Below, piece after piece: positions 1 through 8,850 of a stretch of 64,000 bases of DNA. Origin of the DNA: an uncultured bacterium (lineage in GTDB: Bacteria; Cyanobacteriota; Vampirovibrionia; Gastranaerophilales; Gastranaerophilaceae). The position numbers and the translations under genes were made by a program. The notes below the pieces were generated by a model. That model saw nothing but the letters and a program-made list of their open reading frames with translations, did no database searches and had not been told where the DNA came from. The stretch covers positions 1 to 64,000 of the forward strand of contig CADBFN010000011.1 in the NCBI GenBank assembly GCA_902794035.1, in the 5' to 3' direction. Position 1 is the first letter of the stretch. Each line of letters starts with the position of its first letter.

Positions 1-211
1 ATTCAGGGTAGATAATTCTTTTTTAAACAGAGTAGAAAACTTTTTACTGTTTGAGTTCTGAATTAATGTAGGTATGGTTATTGCCGCAACTACACCCACA
101 ATGCCAATTGTTATCATTAATTCTGCCAAAGTGAAGGCAAAATGCTTGTTATGAGAGGCTTTTACCCCCCCCCCCGAGGTTGAAACGCTTGCTATTACTG
201 CTTTTTAACAT
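1..211 (-). CDS. Prepilin-like protein, frameshifted at a poly-G tract, 3' part outside window
   Basis: Read on the minus strand, an ATG at 211 with a GAGAGGA ribosome site about ten bases upstream opens a short leader beginning MLKSSNSKRFNL. It runs into eleven consecutive G bases and then stops. After the tract, another frame encodes KASHNKHFAFTLAELMITIG and continues hydrophobically to the window edge. This is the class III (prepilin) signal: F at mature position 1, E at position 5, then a membrane helix, with Ala instead of Gly before the predicted cleavage site. Ten G bases would join the leader and pilin in one frame; with eleven they are out of phase. I see no ATG, GTG or TTG between the upstream stop and the tract in the pilin frame. 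Either the gene is phase-variable and OFF here, or the tract length is a sequencing error. The C-terminal part lies outside the window. Confidence 0.75.
165..175. repeat. Homopolymer tract of 11 C (G on the coding strand)
   Basis: This is an unbroken run of eleven C bases in an otherwise AT-rich sequence, lying between the start codon and the prepilin cleavage motif of the minus-strand pilin gene. I noticed no other G or C run of comparable length. Runs of this kind mutate by slipped-strand mispairing, and a change of one base would restore the pilin frame. Confidence 0.95.
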
Positions 212-361
212 ATTTTAATTATCCTCTCTATTTCTTAATTCACTATATTATATTATTTATATTTTTTACAGGTTTGTCAAGATGTTCATTTGTTAAAAGT
301 TTGACATGACACATATTCCTTGTAATAATAGAATAGATATATCAGAGACTTGGGATAGTTT

Positions 362-3300
362 ATGTACATAAAAAAGTTGGAGATAGATAATTTTAAATCA
401 TTTGCCAACAAAACCGAAATACCATTACTTGAAGGATTTACCTCAATTACGGGTCCAAACGGTTCAGGCAAAAGCAACATTATAGACAGTATAATGTTTG
501 CTCTTGGTTTGCGTACCGGAAGTGCCCTGCGTATTGAAAATTCTGCAGATTATATAACGGCTTTTAACAACCGCTCAGAAGCATTTGTAAAAGTAACCTT
601 TGGCGGGGTAAAAAATTATGATGAGCTTACCGTTGCCAGACGTATAAAAAAAGGTTCTCAGGGATATGTCAGCACATATTACCTCAATGATAAAACAGAA
701 ACACTTACAAACATAAAAGCCGTTTTGGAAGAATATAATGTCACTCCAAACAGTTACAATGTCGTAATGCAATATGACATAAATTCCATCATTAACACAA
801 CCTCAAAAACAAGGCGCGGAATGATTGATGAAATTGCAGGTATTGCAGATTTCGACAGACGCATAGATCAGGCAAAAAGCGAACTTGAAAAAGTAGAACA
901 AAGGGTTGAAGCCGCAACATTGATTCTGACAGAAGTCGCAGCTCAGCTTGAGCAACTTAAAGAAGAACGCGAAGTCGCAATAAAATATAAAAAATTACAA
1001 GACGAAAAACAAGGCCTGGAAGCGCAAATTGGAACTGTTAAATTTTTCGATTTAAAACGCAACCTTGAACTTGCCCACGAAAACATACTGAAAGCTAACA
1101 AAGATTTAAAAGAAAAAGAAAATGACTCAAAAGATATTGAAGAACGCATAAAACTTATTAATGAAAAATATGAAGAATTAAATAAAAAACTTCAGGAACA
1201 AGGCGAAGAAGAAAGAAATAAACTCAAAGATGAACAGAGCAATCTCAATGCACAAATTCAGTCTAAAAAAAGCGCTATAGATTACTCTCAAACTCAGATA
1301 CAAAAAGGGCTTCAATCCATTGAGAATTTTAAAAACGGAATTGAAAGTTACGAAAAAAATATTGAAAAAGAAAGACTTAACATAAAACTTGCCCACGATA
1401 AAGTCGGAATTATTGAAGGACAAATAAAAGAGAAAAAAGAAGAATTGGCTCAAAAGCTGAAAGATATTTCAGGTCTGAGTTCAACTGCAGATAAATATAT
1501 TCAGGAACGCAACGAAACATCTAAAAATCTGGATTTACTCAAAGATAAAGATAATGAATTGCTAAAAACATCTTTACCTAAAGAAAATGAATTAAAAAAC
1601 CTGAAAAAAGAAATCGAAGATGCAAAAGAATTTGTAACAAACGCAACTAAAAATAAAGAAGAATTCGGTGATAAAAAATCCTTAAAAGAACTTGAAGTTT
1701 CAAATCTGAAAAAAGAGATGGAAGAACTAAAAGAAGTACAGTCTTCAACAATGCAAAAGCTTGATGACATAAAAACAGAAATTGAGGATTATGATCATGA
1801 TGCCAGAGCCGCATACAGAAGATTTACTGAAATGGAAGCCCAGAAATCCGCATCATCAGGCAGCGGAACAACACTTCCTATATCAACAATTATGAATGCT
1901 AATTTTGAAGGAGTTCATGCACCCATTATGCAGTTAGGCAAAGTTGATGATGAATATTCAACCGCATTAAACATAGCATTTGGCGGACGTCTTGCTCATA
2001 TAGTTGTAGATGATACCCATGCCGCAAATGTAGCAATGGAGCATTTGCGTTCAACCCGCTCCGGGACTGCAACATTTATACCAATGAATAAGATAAGAAA
2101 AGCTCCGGGCAGACTAAACTTACCTAAGGACAACGGAGTAATTGATTTTGCAATAAATCTTGTTGATTTTGATGATATTTACATTGATGCATTTTTCTAT
2201 GCAGTAGGAGAAACACTGATTGTGGAAGACTCTCAAACTGCGGAAAAACTTATCGGCAAATATCGCATGGTTACATTAGACGGCAAATTATATGAAAAAT
2301 CCGCAGCCATAACAGGCGGTTATATAAAACAAGGATTACTCGGCTTTGGTAAGAATGATGATAAAGAACTTGAAAATGCGAAGAAAAAAGTAGAAGAATT
2401 ACAGAAAAAATATAATGACGCCTGTGCAAAACGCAAAGAATTAGAAGAAAAACTTGATAAAGTCAGAGCGTCATACTCAATTTCCCAAACAGAATATTCA
2501 AAATCAAAAATAGAACTCAATAACATGATTTCGCAGTTTGATAACAGTCAGGGATTATTAGAATCAAAGCAGAAATTTATTGAAGAAAATGAACCGAATA
2601 TTGAAAAATTGAATAAAGAGCTTGATAAGATTGAAGAAAAAAGAGTGGAATTATCAGACCAAATTCAAACAGCTCAGGACAGATTAACAGAACTTGACAA
2701 TCTTTTGGGAGATAAAGATTTAGCAGAATTAAAAGAAAAAACTCAGGGTATAGAAGATGACATAAGACATCTTCAGAATAATTTGCTAAATGTTAATAAT
2801 GAAATAAACGGATTTGACGGAAAAATTAAATTTAACGAACAACTAATTATTTCTAAAAAAGAAGATATTAAAAATATTACCCAGAATAATGAAACATTAA
2901 CCTCTGACATTGAAACTTACAAGAAAGAAATCACTCAGTTAGAGGAGCTATTAACCAGCCTATCTGATAAAATTAGTGTTATTGATAAAAAAATCGGAGC
3001 ACTTGTGCAGCAAAAAGAAGAAATTCACAGTAATTTGGTTGAACTTCAAACAAATAAAGCCGTCAAATTATCAGAAATTGAAAGAGTAAATGAGCAGATT
3101 GAATCATTTAAAGCAAGACGCAGAGAGCTTGAACCTCAGCTTCAGGAAGCAAAACAGTTACTCACAGACGGCGGAGTTGATATTGACAAGCTTGAACCGG
3201 TTCAAATATCAATAGAAGAATTAAATACGAAAATCCAAAGACTTGAAAAAAGAATGCAAGAGCTTGGCGATGTAAATATGCGCGCTATAACAAGCTACGA

Positions 3301-3859
3301 AGAAAAATCTCAAAGAAAACAAGAACTTGATGAACAAATACAAACACTTTCTACAGAGCGTTGTGCAATACTTGAAAAAATGAACGGCTTTGAAAAGCAG
3401 AAAAAAGAAGCATTTATGACAACATACACTGCAATTAATGAAAACTTCAAAGACATATATCATCAATTATCAGAAGGTGAAGGCAGGTTGATTCTTGAAA
3501 ACGAAAAAGATCCTTTAGCAGGCGGTATGACAATTGAAGCAAAACCGAGAGATAAAGTTACAAATAACAAACTGAGTGCCCTTTCCGGTGGCGAAAAAGC
3601 ACTTACGGCACTGGCTCTTGTATTTTCAATACAAAGATATTTGCCGGCACCGTTCTATGCGCTTGACGAAGTTGATGCAAGTTTAGATGCAATGAATGTT
3701 GAAAGAATTGCAGATATGATAAAGAAACAATCTGAAAATACACAATTCCTTGTAGTTACACACAAACCGCTTATGGTAGGAGCTGCACACAGAGTTGTCG
3801 GAGTAACTCAAAAGGAAAAAGGCAAAACTAAGGTAACAGGTGTACAAAATAATGGATAA
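362..3859 (+). CDS. smc: Chromosome segregation protein SMC
   Basis: SMC is the ATPase arm of the bacterial condensin complex, which compacts and segregates the chromosome. At 1165 residues it has normal length. Residues 31-39 are the Walker A motif GPNGSGKSN. A long charged coiled coil follows, then a hinge domain around residues 505-655, a second coiled coil, the LSGGEKAL signature near residue 1075 and the Walker B sequence YALDEVDASLD near residue 1100. The ATG at 362 has a GGGA element eight bases upstream. Its stop codon overlaps the scpA start by eight bases, so the condensin subunits appear translationally coupled. In many bacteria smc is separate from scpAB, so this arrangement is notable. 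Confidence 0.97.
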   Translation: MYIKKLEIDNFKSFANKTEIPLLEGFTSITGPNGSGKSNIIDSIMFALGLRTGSALRIENSADYITAFNNRSEAFVKVTFGGVKNYDELTVARRIKKGSQGYVSTYYLNDKTETLTNIKAVLEEYNVTPNSYNVVMQYDINSIINTTSKTRRGMIDEIAGIADFDRRIDQAKSELEKVEQRVEAATLILTEVAAQLEQLKEEREVAIKYKKLQDEKQGLEAQIGTVKFFDLKRNLELAHENILKANKDLKEKENDSKDIEERIKLINEKYEELNKKLQEQGEEERNKLKDEQSNLNAQIQSKKSAIDYSQTQIQKGLQSIENFKNGIESYEKNIEKERLNIKLAHDKVGIIEGQIKEKKEELAQKLKDISGLSSTADKYIQERNETSKNLDLLKDKDNELLKTSLPKENELKNLKKEIEDAKEFVTNATKNKEEFGDKKSLKELEVSNLKKEMEELKEVQSSTMQKLDDIKTEIEDYDHDARAAYRRFTEMEAQKSASSGSGTTLPISTIMNANFEGVHAPIMQLGKVDDEYSTALNIAFGGRLAHIVVDDTHAANVAMEHLRSTRSGTATFIPMNKIRKAPGRLNLPKDNGVIDFAINLVDFDDIYIDAFFYAVGETLIVEDSQTAEKLIGKYRMVTLDGKLYEKSAAITGGYIKQGLLGFGKNDDKELENAKKKVEELQKKYNDACAKRKELEEKLDKVRASYSISQTEYSKSKIELNNMISQFDNSQGLLESKQKFIEENEPNIEKLNKELDKIEEKRVELSDQIQTAQDRLTELDNLLGDKDLAELKEKTQGIEDDIRHLQNNLLNVNNEINGFDGKIKFNEQLIISKKEDIKNITQNNETLTSDIETYKKEITQLEELLTSLSDKISVIDKKIGALVQQKEEIHSNLVELQTNKAVKLSEIERVNEQIESFKARRRELEPQLQEAKQLLTDGGVDIDKLEPVQISIEELNTKIQRLEKRMQELGDVNMRAITSYEEKSQRKQELDEQIQTLSTERCAILEKMNGFEKQKKEAFMTTYTAINENFKDIYHQLSEGEGRLILENEKDPLAGGMTIEAKPRDKVTNNKLSALSGGEKALTALALVFSIQRYLPAPFYALDEVDASLDAMNVERIADMIKKQSENTQFLVVTHKPLMVGAAHRVVGVTQKEKGKTKVTGVQNNG

Positions 3860-4664
3860 TACAGTATTTAGCGGAGAAGATTTAGGAATATACGAAGGTT
3901 TAAGTACTCATGAGGCAAATGACGGGATTGGAATTCTTGTCGAAATGGCTAAATCAGGAAAAATTGACCCCTGGAATATAGATATTGTTGATGTTACAGA
4001 AAAATATCTTCAAAAAATGACTGAAATGAATTCCTTAAATCTGAAAGTTGCCAGCAGAACATTTTTATTTGCGGCAATATTGTGCAGAATGCAGTCAAAT
4101 GTCCTTGCAGGTTTAACTCTGGAAGAATTTCAGGATAATGAAGAACAGGAAATGATTTATGATGAAAACGGTTTGCCTGTTGATGATTATTTAAATGATG
4201 AAGATTTTATTCCTACAAACAATATTGTGAGATGGGATGAAGCACTAAAACGCAGAACAAGCGTCAGACTAAATCGCAACAGAGTCGTTACATTGAAAGA
4301 CCTCATTAAGCAGTTAGAATTTTATGAAAAAATTGAGGCTCGTGCGAACCTTAAAGATGCTCAACAAAGAGCAAGAAGACGTGTTCGTGATTTTTCAAGA
4401 ATGACCACCAATGACATAATAACCAACATGTCAAATGATGCGTTTATTGAAGAAGCTGTATTGAAACTAAAAGATAATATTGAACAGATTTTTCAAAATA
4501 AAGAAAAAGTAGAATTGTCAGATTTGTATATTCTTGGAATGGACAGAGTCACTTCATACATGGCATTATTGTTTTTAAGCAGAGATACAGATTATGATTT
4601 AGAACAAAAAGAATTTTATTCTGATTTATTTGTTGTCAAAGGAGGACAAAATGCAACAGCTTAA
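3852..4664 (+). CDS. scpA: Segregation and condensation protein A
   Basis: This is the kleisin subunit that bridges the two SMC heads and binds ScpB. The N-terminal part, with VEMAKSGKIDPWNIDIVDVT, is the typical ScpA beginning, and the C-terminal region ends in a winged-helix-like segment, giving 270 residues. I prefer the ATG at 3852, which overlaps the end of smc by eight bases. An in-frame GTG at 3840 would add four residues. An acidic linker near residues 90-120 is normal for kleisins. The gene overlaps scpB by 14 bases. Confidence 0.93.
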   Translation: MDNTVFSGEDLGIYEGLSTHEANDGIGILVEMAKSGKIDPWNIDIVDVTEKYLQKMTEMNSLNLKVASRTFLFAAILCRMQSNVLAGLTLEEFQDNEEQEMIYDENGLPVDDYLNDEDFIPTNNIVRWDEALKRRTSVRLNRNRVVTLKDLIKQLEFYEKIEARANLKDAQQRARRRVRDFSRMTTNDIITNMSNDAFIEEAVLKLKDNIEQIFQNKEKVELSDLYILGMDRVTSYMALLFLSRDTDYDLEQKEFYSDLFVVKGGQNATA

Positions 4665-5160
4665 ATCAAGAATAGAAGCAGTATTATTTTCAACAGGCAG
4701 AGCACTTACACTTGATGAAATTTGTGTTTTTGTTGATAAAGAACCGGAAGAAGTCGAAGAAGCTTTGCTTGAACTTATTATGGATTATTCCTCAAGAGAC
4801 GGTGCTTTGGAAATTGATGACGAAGACGGTTACATTTTACAGGTTAAACAAGATTATAGCGATATCGTAGAGAGAATTTGTCCTATTGATTTGTCTGCTG
4901 CTGTACTCAGAACATTATCAATAATTGCACTAAAAAAATCCATCAGACAATCAGAGCTTGTTAAACTTCGTTCTAACGCATATGAACATATTGCAGAACT
5001 TGTAGAAAAAGGACTTGTAACAAAACAAAAAGATAAGAACGGAAGAAGCATTAACATTAAGACAACTGCAAAATTTAAAGAATATTTTAAAATTACAGGT
5101 GATATAGATCAGCTTGCAGCTCAGATGGAGAAAGAAATTAATGATAAAAAAAATAATTAA
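4651..5160 (+). CDS. scpB: Segregation and condensation protein B
   Basis: ScpB is a dimer of winged-helix domains that binds the ScpA kleisin. The protein has 169 residues and begins MQQLKSRIEAVLFSTG, a typical ScpB start, with the conserved segment AAVLRTLSIIALKKSIRQSE in the second half. The ATG at 4651 is fixed by a GGAGG site at 4641-4645. The start lies inside the end of scpA and the stop lies inside the start of the next gene, so the three condensin genes and the protease-like gene look like one transcription unit. Confidence 0.93.
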   Translation: MQQLKSRIEAVLFSTGRALTLDEICVFVDKEPEEVEEALLELIMDYSSRDGALEIDDEDGYILQVKQDYSDIVERICPIDLSAAVLRTLSIIALKKSIRQSELVKLRSNAYEHIAELVEKGLVTKQKDKNGRSINIKTTAKFKEYFKITGDIDQLAAQMEKEINDKKNN

Positions 5161-6451
5161 TACGGTTCTTATTATTGGTTTATCAGTATTTTTTGGTTCG
5201 CTGTTATGGAATAATACATCACTTTGCAGCCCTTACTACTTTAACAAAGGCAGAGCCTTATACAATAACCGCCAATATGATTCTTCTATTAAATTTTTTG
5301 AACGTTCACTTCAGGCAAATCCTAAAAATTCATCAGCAAGATATTTTTATGCATTAGCCTTATCAAAGGCAACACCGACATACTCAAATCAACAAAGTCT
5401 ATACATGCTTGCAAATTCAAAAACCAAAGACAATGCTCAAAATTATGCAAAATCTCAGGTTTTTGCACTAAAAGAACGACTTACCGAAGGAATGGAAGAT
5501 AACTACATATACAGTGCAATAACAAATAAAGATATACTAAGATGGAATGTTGAATCATTCCCACTTAAAGTTTATATAGATAACGAATCTTCTCCCGGAA
5601 TTAAGTACACAGAAAGCATAAAAGACGCATTCATTCAATGGAGTAAGGCAAGCGGATTTTTACAATTCGCAGAAGTTTATACTCCGGAAGAAAGCAATAT
5701 AGAAATTAAATTCACCGATTATGCAGGACCTGAATGTACAAGCGCAAATTGCAAATATATTTTGGCGACAACAACAAACAAAACAGACAAATACAACAGA
5801 TTAACCAAAATGATTATAAATTTCTACAGAAATAATCCTTTTGGCGAAGAAAATTCAAGTACTCAAATATACAATACTGCATTGCACGAAATAGGTCATG
5901 CTCTCGGAATATCCGGTCATAGTGATAATCCGAATGATATTATGTACGGTAATAATAACAGAATCAGCCAATTTGCGTCATCTTTTGACGGAGAATCAAG
6001 AAACTATCTGTCTAAAAGAGATTTGAATACAATGGCACTTTTATACAGAATTGCTCCTACTGTATCAAACAGCAAAGGCTGGTACATTGAAAACTTATAC
6101 TATGCCCCGCTGATTATAGGTAATGAAGACGAAATATTGAAAAAGAAACTTGCCGAATATGAAAAATACATAGAACAATACCCAAACTATTGCGGAGGAT
6201 ACATAAATATTGCCTCAGTATATTCTAGTATGGGCAATAACAAAAAAGCTCAAAATAGTTTAGATAAAGCAGAAGAATTAGCAACAAATAATGATGAAAG
6301 ATACCTGATAAATTATAACAGAGCAGTTCTTTATTTTAACAGTCAGGATTATACATCAGCTCTTGCAAGTGCCAAAAAAGCCCAGACAATAAAGGATGAT
6401 GAAACAACAAAAAACCTCATTCAGGATATTGAATCCGCACTCAATCCCTAA
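5141..6451 (+). CDS. Membrane-anchored TPR protein with metzincin-type zinc protease domain
   Basis: From the ATG at 5141 (GGAG about ten bases upstream) the protein has 436 residues. A hydrophobic N-terminal segment (residues 5-25) is a signal peptide or anchor. A TPR-like region (about 28-75) follows. A protease domain carries H249-E250-x-x-H253-x-x-G256 with a further His at 260, and DIMY at 266-269 as the Met-turn. A second TPR region lies at about 330-430. The HEIGHALGISGH form, with the third His one place later than in textbook matrixins, is a variant I associate with cyanobacterial predicted zinc proteases. Substrate is unknown; location is probably the periplasm. The gene overlaps scpB by 20 bases. 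Confidence 0.82.
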   Translation: MIKKIINTVLIIGLSVFFGSLLWNNTSLCSPYYFNKGRALYNNRQYDSSIKFFERSLQANPKNSSARYFYALALSKATPTYSNQQSLYMLANSKTKDNAQNYAKSQVFALKERLTEGMEDNYIYSAITNKDILRWNVESFPLKVYIDNESSPGIKYTESIKDAFIQWSKASGFLQFAEVYTPEESNIEIKFTDYAGPECTSANCKYILATTTNKTDKYNRLTKMIINFYRNNPFGEENSSTQIYNTALHEIGHALGISGHSDNPNDIMYGNNNRISQFASSFDGESRNYLSKRDLNTMALLYRIAPTVSNSKGWYIENLYYAPLIIGNEDEILKKKLAEYEKYIEQYPNYCGGYINIASVYSSMGNNKKAQNSLDKAEELATNNDERYLINYNRAVLYFNSQDYTSALASAKKAQTIKDDETTKNLIQDIESALNP

Positions 6452-6502
6452 AAAATAATACAAAGATTTTGACCGACTAAAGATAAAACTTTTGCAATTT
6501 TT

Positions 6503-7762
6503 TTAATCGAATTTTTTAGATACAACAATAGCATTTGAAAGAGCGATACCTCCGGGTTGCGGCGGACTGTTTACAATTGCACCGTTTACATACATAACTG
6601 TCGAACCTCCGCCATCTAAATTTATAGCATTAACACAGCCAAGTGATTGCATAAAATGAGCAAGTTCACTCAGTGTTAAACCGATTGAACTGCCCTCTCT
6701 GCCATCAACGGCAACAAGAATTAAATTATTATCCCTTGTATAACCAATTGCACTTCTGGGATTTCTGCCACCGATTGCCAGTAATTTTTCTTCTGAAATA
6801 TCAACATAAACACTTCCGTTTTTGACAAGATAAGGTCCACCGCTTATCACATGCTTAACATTATCCCATTTTGGACTTAAACCTAATTCAAGATCAACAT
6901 ACTCTGCCCCAAACAAAGCTTTTAACTTATCTTTTGGCCCGACTAGCACACAACCGTCGGAAGGTATTGAAAGGGGATTTGCAGATGCTGCGATAATTTT
7001 ATTCCCTGAAATTTGTAACTGAACACCGTTTTTCGGAGATACGGGAGAATACTTTCCCCAATCCCTTGTATAAGCTATAACATAAGTCGAGAGCATTCGC
7101 GGTTGATTTATATTATCAATTTTAACGGATGTATTATTACCTTTTATTATACCATCAAACTCTACACGACTTACATCATAGCCATCTTCAAAAATACCTA
7201 AAGCAACACGATTATAAACAGGACCGGTATAAATTTTGCCATCAATAACTAATGTCCCTAACGGCAAACCTGACTGAGGTTTAAAAAATCCGCCGTTTAA
7301 CGCTACGACAGAATTTGTACGACCGGCCATTGTTCGTAAAGTAGTTTTGCTGTGCAAAGAATAATTTGAAGCCGTTTCCGGCCTTATTTCATAATCAGAT
7401 GCAAGTTTTTTATTAATCTCAACAACATTTATTTTTACAGGACGTCCTGCATAATATTTCACCATTTTTATATGCTTAATACCGTCTGCAACACTATTGA
7501 TTTTATACTCAGAATATTTAAGATTCATCTGATAATCAAAAACACGCTTTTGATAATCTGTATCAAATTCAGCTCTTAATTTTTCACCGTTTTTATAAAT
7601 TGAAGGATTAGAAATAACAGTATTTGCAATCAGGTCATTTGCATAAATCGGAGAATGAAGAGCAAATTGAGAAAATAATAAAGTAAGTAATATCAGCAAA
7701 GCCAAAATGAACTCGGCTGTCTTACCTGAAAGCTCTATACGATTCGAAGCTAGTGTATCCAT
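6503..7762 (-). CDS. Phosphodiester glycosidase (NAGPA-domain) family protein
   Basis: This 419-residue protein has one N-terminal transmembrane helix (about residues 15-37) and probably a periplasmic remainder. The C-terminal two thirds match the NAGPA/phosphodiester glycosidase family: VVALNGGFF, then PRSAIGYT, then VAVDGR, and INLDGGGSTVMYVNG near the end. Family members remove a sugar from a phosphodiester or are annotated as exopolysaccharide proteins. The substrate here is unknown, but a surface-polymer or LPS decoration role would fit the window. The ATG at 7762 follows a weak AGGTG site. A promoter and a structured leader of about 100 bases lie upstream. Confidence 0.85.
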   Translation of the reverse strand: MDTLASNRIELSGKTAEFILALLILLTLLFSQFALHSPIYANDLIANTVISNPSIYKNGEKLRAEFDTDYQKRVFDYQMNLKYSEYKINSVADGIKHIKMVKYYAGRPVKINVVEINKKLASDYEIRPETASNYSLHSKTTLRTMAGRTNSVVALNGGFFKPQSGLPLGTLVIDGKIYTGPVYNRVALGIFEDGYDVSRVEFDGIIKGNNTSVKIDNINQPRMLSTYVIAYTRDWGKYSPVSPKNGVQLQISGNKIIAASANPLSIPSDGCVLVGPKDKLKALFGAEYVDLELGLSPKWDNVKHVISGGPYLVKNGSVYVDISEEKLLAIGGRNPRSAIGYTRDNNLILVAVDGREGSSIGLTLSELAHFMQSLGCVNAINLDGGGSTVMYVNGAIVNSPPQPGGIALSNAIVVSKKFD

Positions 7763-7808
7763 TGTTGCACCTGTAATTAAAGAGTAACCGGATACCTTTT
7801 TTATTTAA

Positions 7809-7852
7809 GAGTGGTGTGGGGTATAACACTCATCGAAGACCTATTTGGGTCT
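7809..7852 (-). promoter_or_regulatory. Two-hairpin 5' leader of the phosphodiester glycosidase gene
   Basis: Between the predicted transcription start (about 7865) and the ATG at 7762 there are two adjacent hairpins. AGACC pairs with GGTCT at 7837-7852, and GAGTG pairs with CACTC at 7809-7831. The loops are purine- and C-rich, and no gene is present. The arrangement suggests a structured leader RNA. I could not match it to a known riboswitch consensus by eye. Confidence 0.4.
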
Positions 7853-7871
7853 ATAGGATTCTCCTACTACT

Positions 7872-7900
7872 ATTGTAACATATTTTAACATGTATCTCAA
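7872..7900 (-). promoter_or_regulatory. Sigma-70-type promoter for the phosphodiester glycosidase gene
   Basis: On the minus strand, TTGAGA (7895-7900) and TACAAT (7872-7877) are separated by exactly 17 bases. Transcription would start near 7865, leaving a leader of roughly 100 bases. Confidence 0.65.
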
Positions 7901-8029
7901 GTGGTTACAAGCCAATGAGAGCAATAATTTTACAAAACTAAATAGTGGCAAATGTACACTATATCTACATTGTAGAAAATACACTTAATAAATTGAACTG
8001 ATGGGGTATTTAAAGAAAAGGTTTTATGT

Positions 8030-8035
8030 TATAAT
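8030..8035 (+). promoter_or_regulatory. -10 box of the SRP RNA promoter
   Basis: A perfect TATAAT lies six bases before the first paired base of the SRP RNA (about 8041). I see no convincing -35 hexamer at the right distance; a TTGAAC at 7993 is too far away. Confidence 0.6.
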
Positions 8036-8040
8036 ATAAT

Positions 8041-8300
8041 CACCGTGCTCCATGGGGTGTTGCGAACTCTCGACCCGAAGCTTATGCGGGGTGCAGAGCC
8101 TGTTGTGAGGGTTTTGCAGGTGCATAGGAATTTAATTGAATCGTAGATAACAACTGTTATGATGGCGTAAAATTTCGAACCGTGTCAGGGGGGAAACTCA
8201 GCAGCACTAAGAAAATCTTTGCGGGTGTTGTAATCGTTGAAGGAGAGGACATTAAAGGAATATATACCTGAAAAATTCGATAGACAGTGGCACGGTTTTT
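8041..8300 (+). ncRNA. ffs: Signal recognition particle RNA, large bacterial type
   Basis: This is the RNA scaffold that binds Ffh and targets nascent membrane and secreted proteins. The 5' end ACCGTGC pairs with GCACGGT at the 3' end, which is followed by a run of T acting as terminator. The helix 8 / Ffh-binding region is at about 8187-8211: GTGTCAGG, then a GAAA-type loop, then AGCAGCACTAAG, closely resembling the conserved GTCAGG...AGCAGC core. The 3' stretch ATTCGATAGACAGTGGCACGG resembles the end of the Bacillus-type SRP RNA. The length of about 260 bases implies an Alu-like 5' domain rather than the short 4.5S form. Confidence 0.88.
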
Positions 8301-8372
8301 ATAGTTATTATAAATATTACAAATAAATTTTTATCTGCATTTACTAAAATATTTTTTTGAAAGGAGTTTACG

Positions 8373-8756
8373 ATGACAAAGAAATTGGAGCTTTATCGCT
8401 GCGAAATATGCGGAAACATTGTTCAGGTAATGCACGAATCAAACGGAGAACTCGTATGCTGCGGAAAACCGATGACATTACTGATTGCACACCCAAAAGA
8501 AGACGAGAAACAAGAAAAACATGTACCGGTATTTATAAATGATAATGAAATTCAGGTAGGTTCAATCCCGCATCCAATGAGCGAAGAACATCACATTGAA
8601 TTTATAGAAACGATTAGTGAAAACAAACAAGATGTGAAAATTCACTTTTTGAATATTAATGATGAACCAAAAATGGAAATTAATTCAAATAATAATTATA
8701 ATTTGGCTATTGAATACTGCAATTTGCATGGTTTGTGGGAAAATAACAAAGAATAA
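8373..8756 (+). CDS. dfx: Desulfoferrodoxin (superoxide reductase)
   Basis: The enzyme reduces superoxide to hydrogen peroxide in the cytoplasm of anaerobes without producing oxygen. The 127 residues show both iron sites. Center I ligands are C10, C13, C29 and C30 in a desulforedoxin-like domain. Center II ligands fit H50, H67, H73, C116 and H119. Length is normal for the two-iron class. The ATG at 8373 has an AAGGAG site eight to ten bases upstream. The gene lies downstream of the SRP RNA and is followed by two hairpins, so it is probably monocistronic. Confidence 0.95.
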   Translation: MTKKLELYRCEICGNIVQVMHESNGELVCCGKPMTLLIAHPKEDEKQEKHVPVFINDNEIQVGSIPHPMSEEHHIEFIETISENKQDVKIHFLNINDEPKMEINSNNNYNLAIEYCNLHGLWENNKE

Positions 8757-8761
8757 AAGGA

Positions 8762-8782
8762 AAGGGACAATTTTTGTCCCTT
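8762..8782 (+). terminator. Hairpin after desulfoferrodoxin
   Basis: AAGGGACAA pairs perfectly with TTGTCCCTT around a three-base loop just after the stop codon. No long T run follows, so this may protect the 3' end or act with the second hairpin at 8817. Confidence 0.5.
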
Positions 8783-8816
8783 CAAAATATACAGTTGTGG
8801 TTAAATAAATAAGGTT

Positions 8817-8840
8817 TGTTAGGATTACCTAACATTTTTT
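8817..8840 (+). terminator. Rho-independent terminator after desulfoferrodoxin
   Basis: TGTTAGG and CCTAACA form a perfect seven-pair stem with an ATTA loop, followed directly by six T bases on the plus strand. Confidence 0.8.
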
Positions 8841-8850
8841 ATAAAAAATT

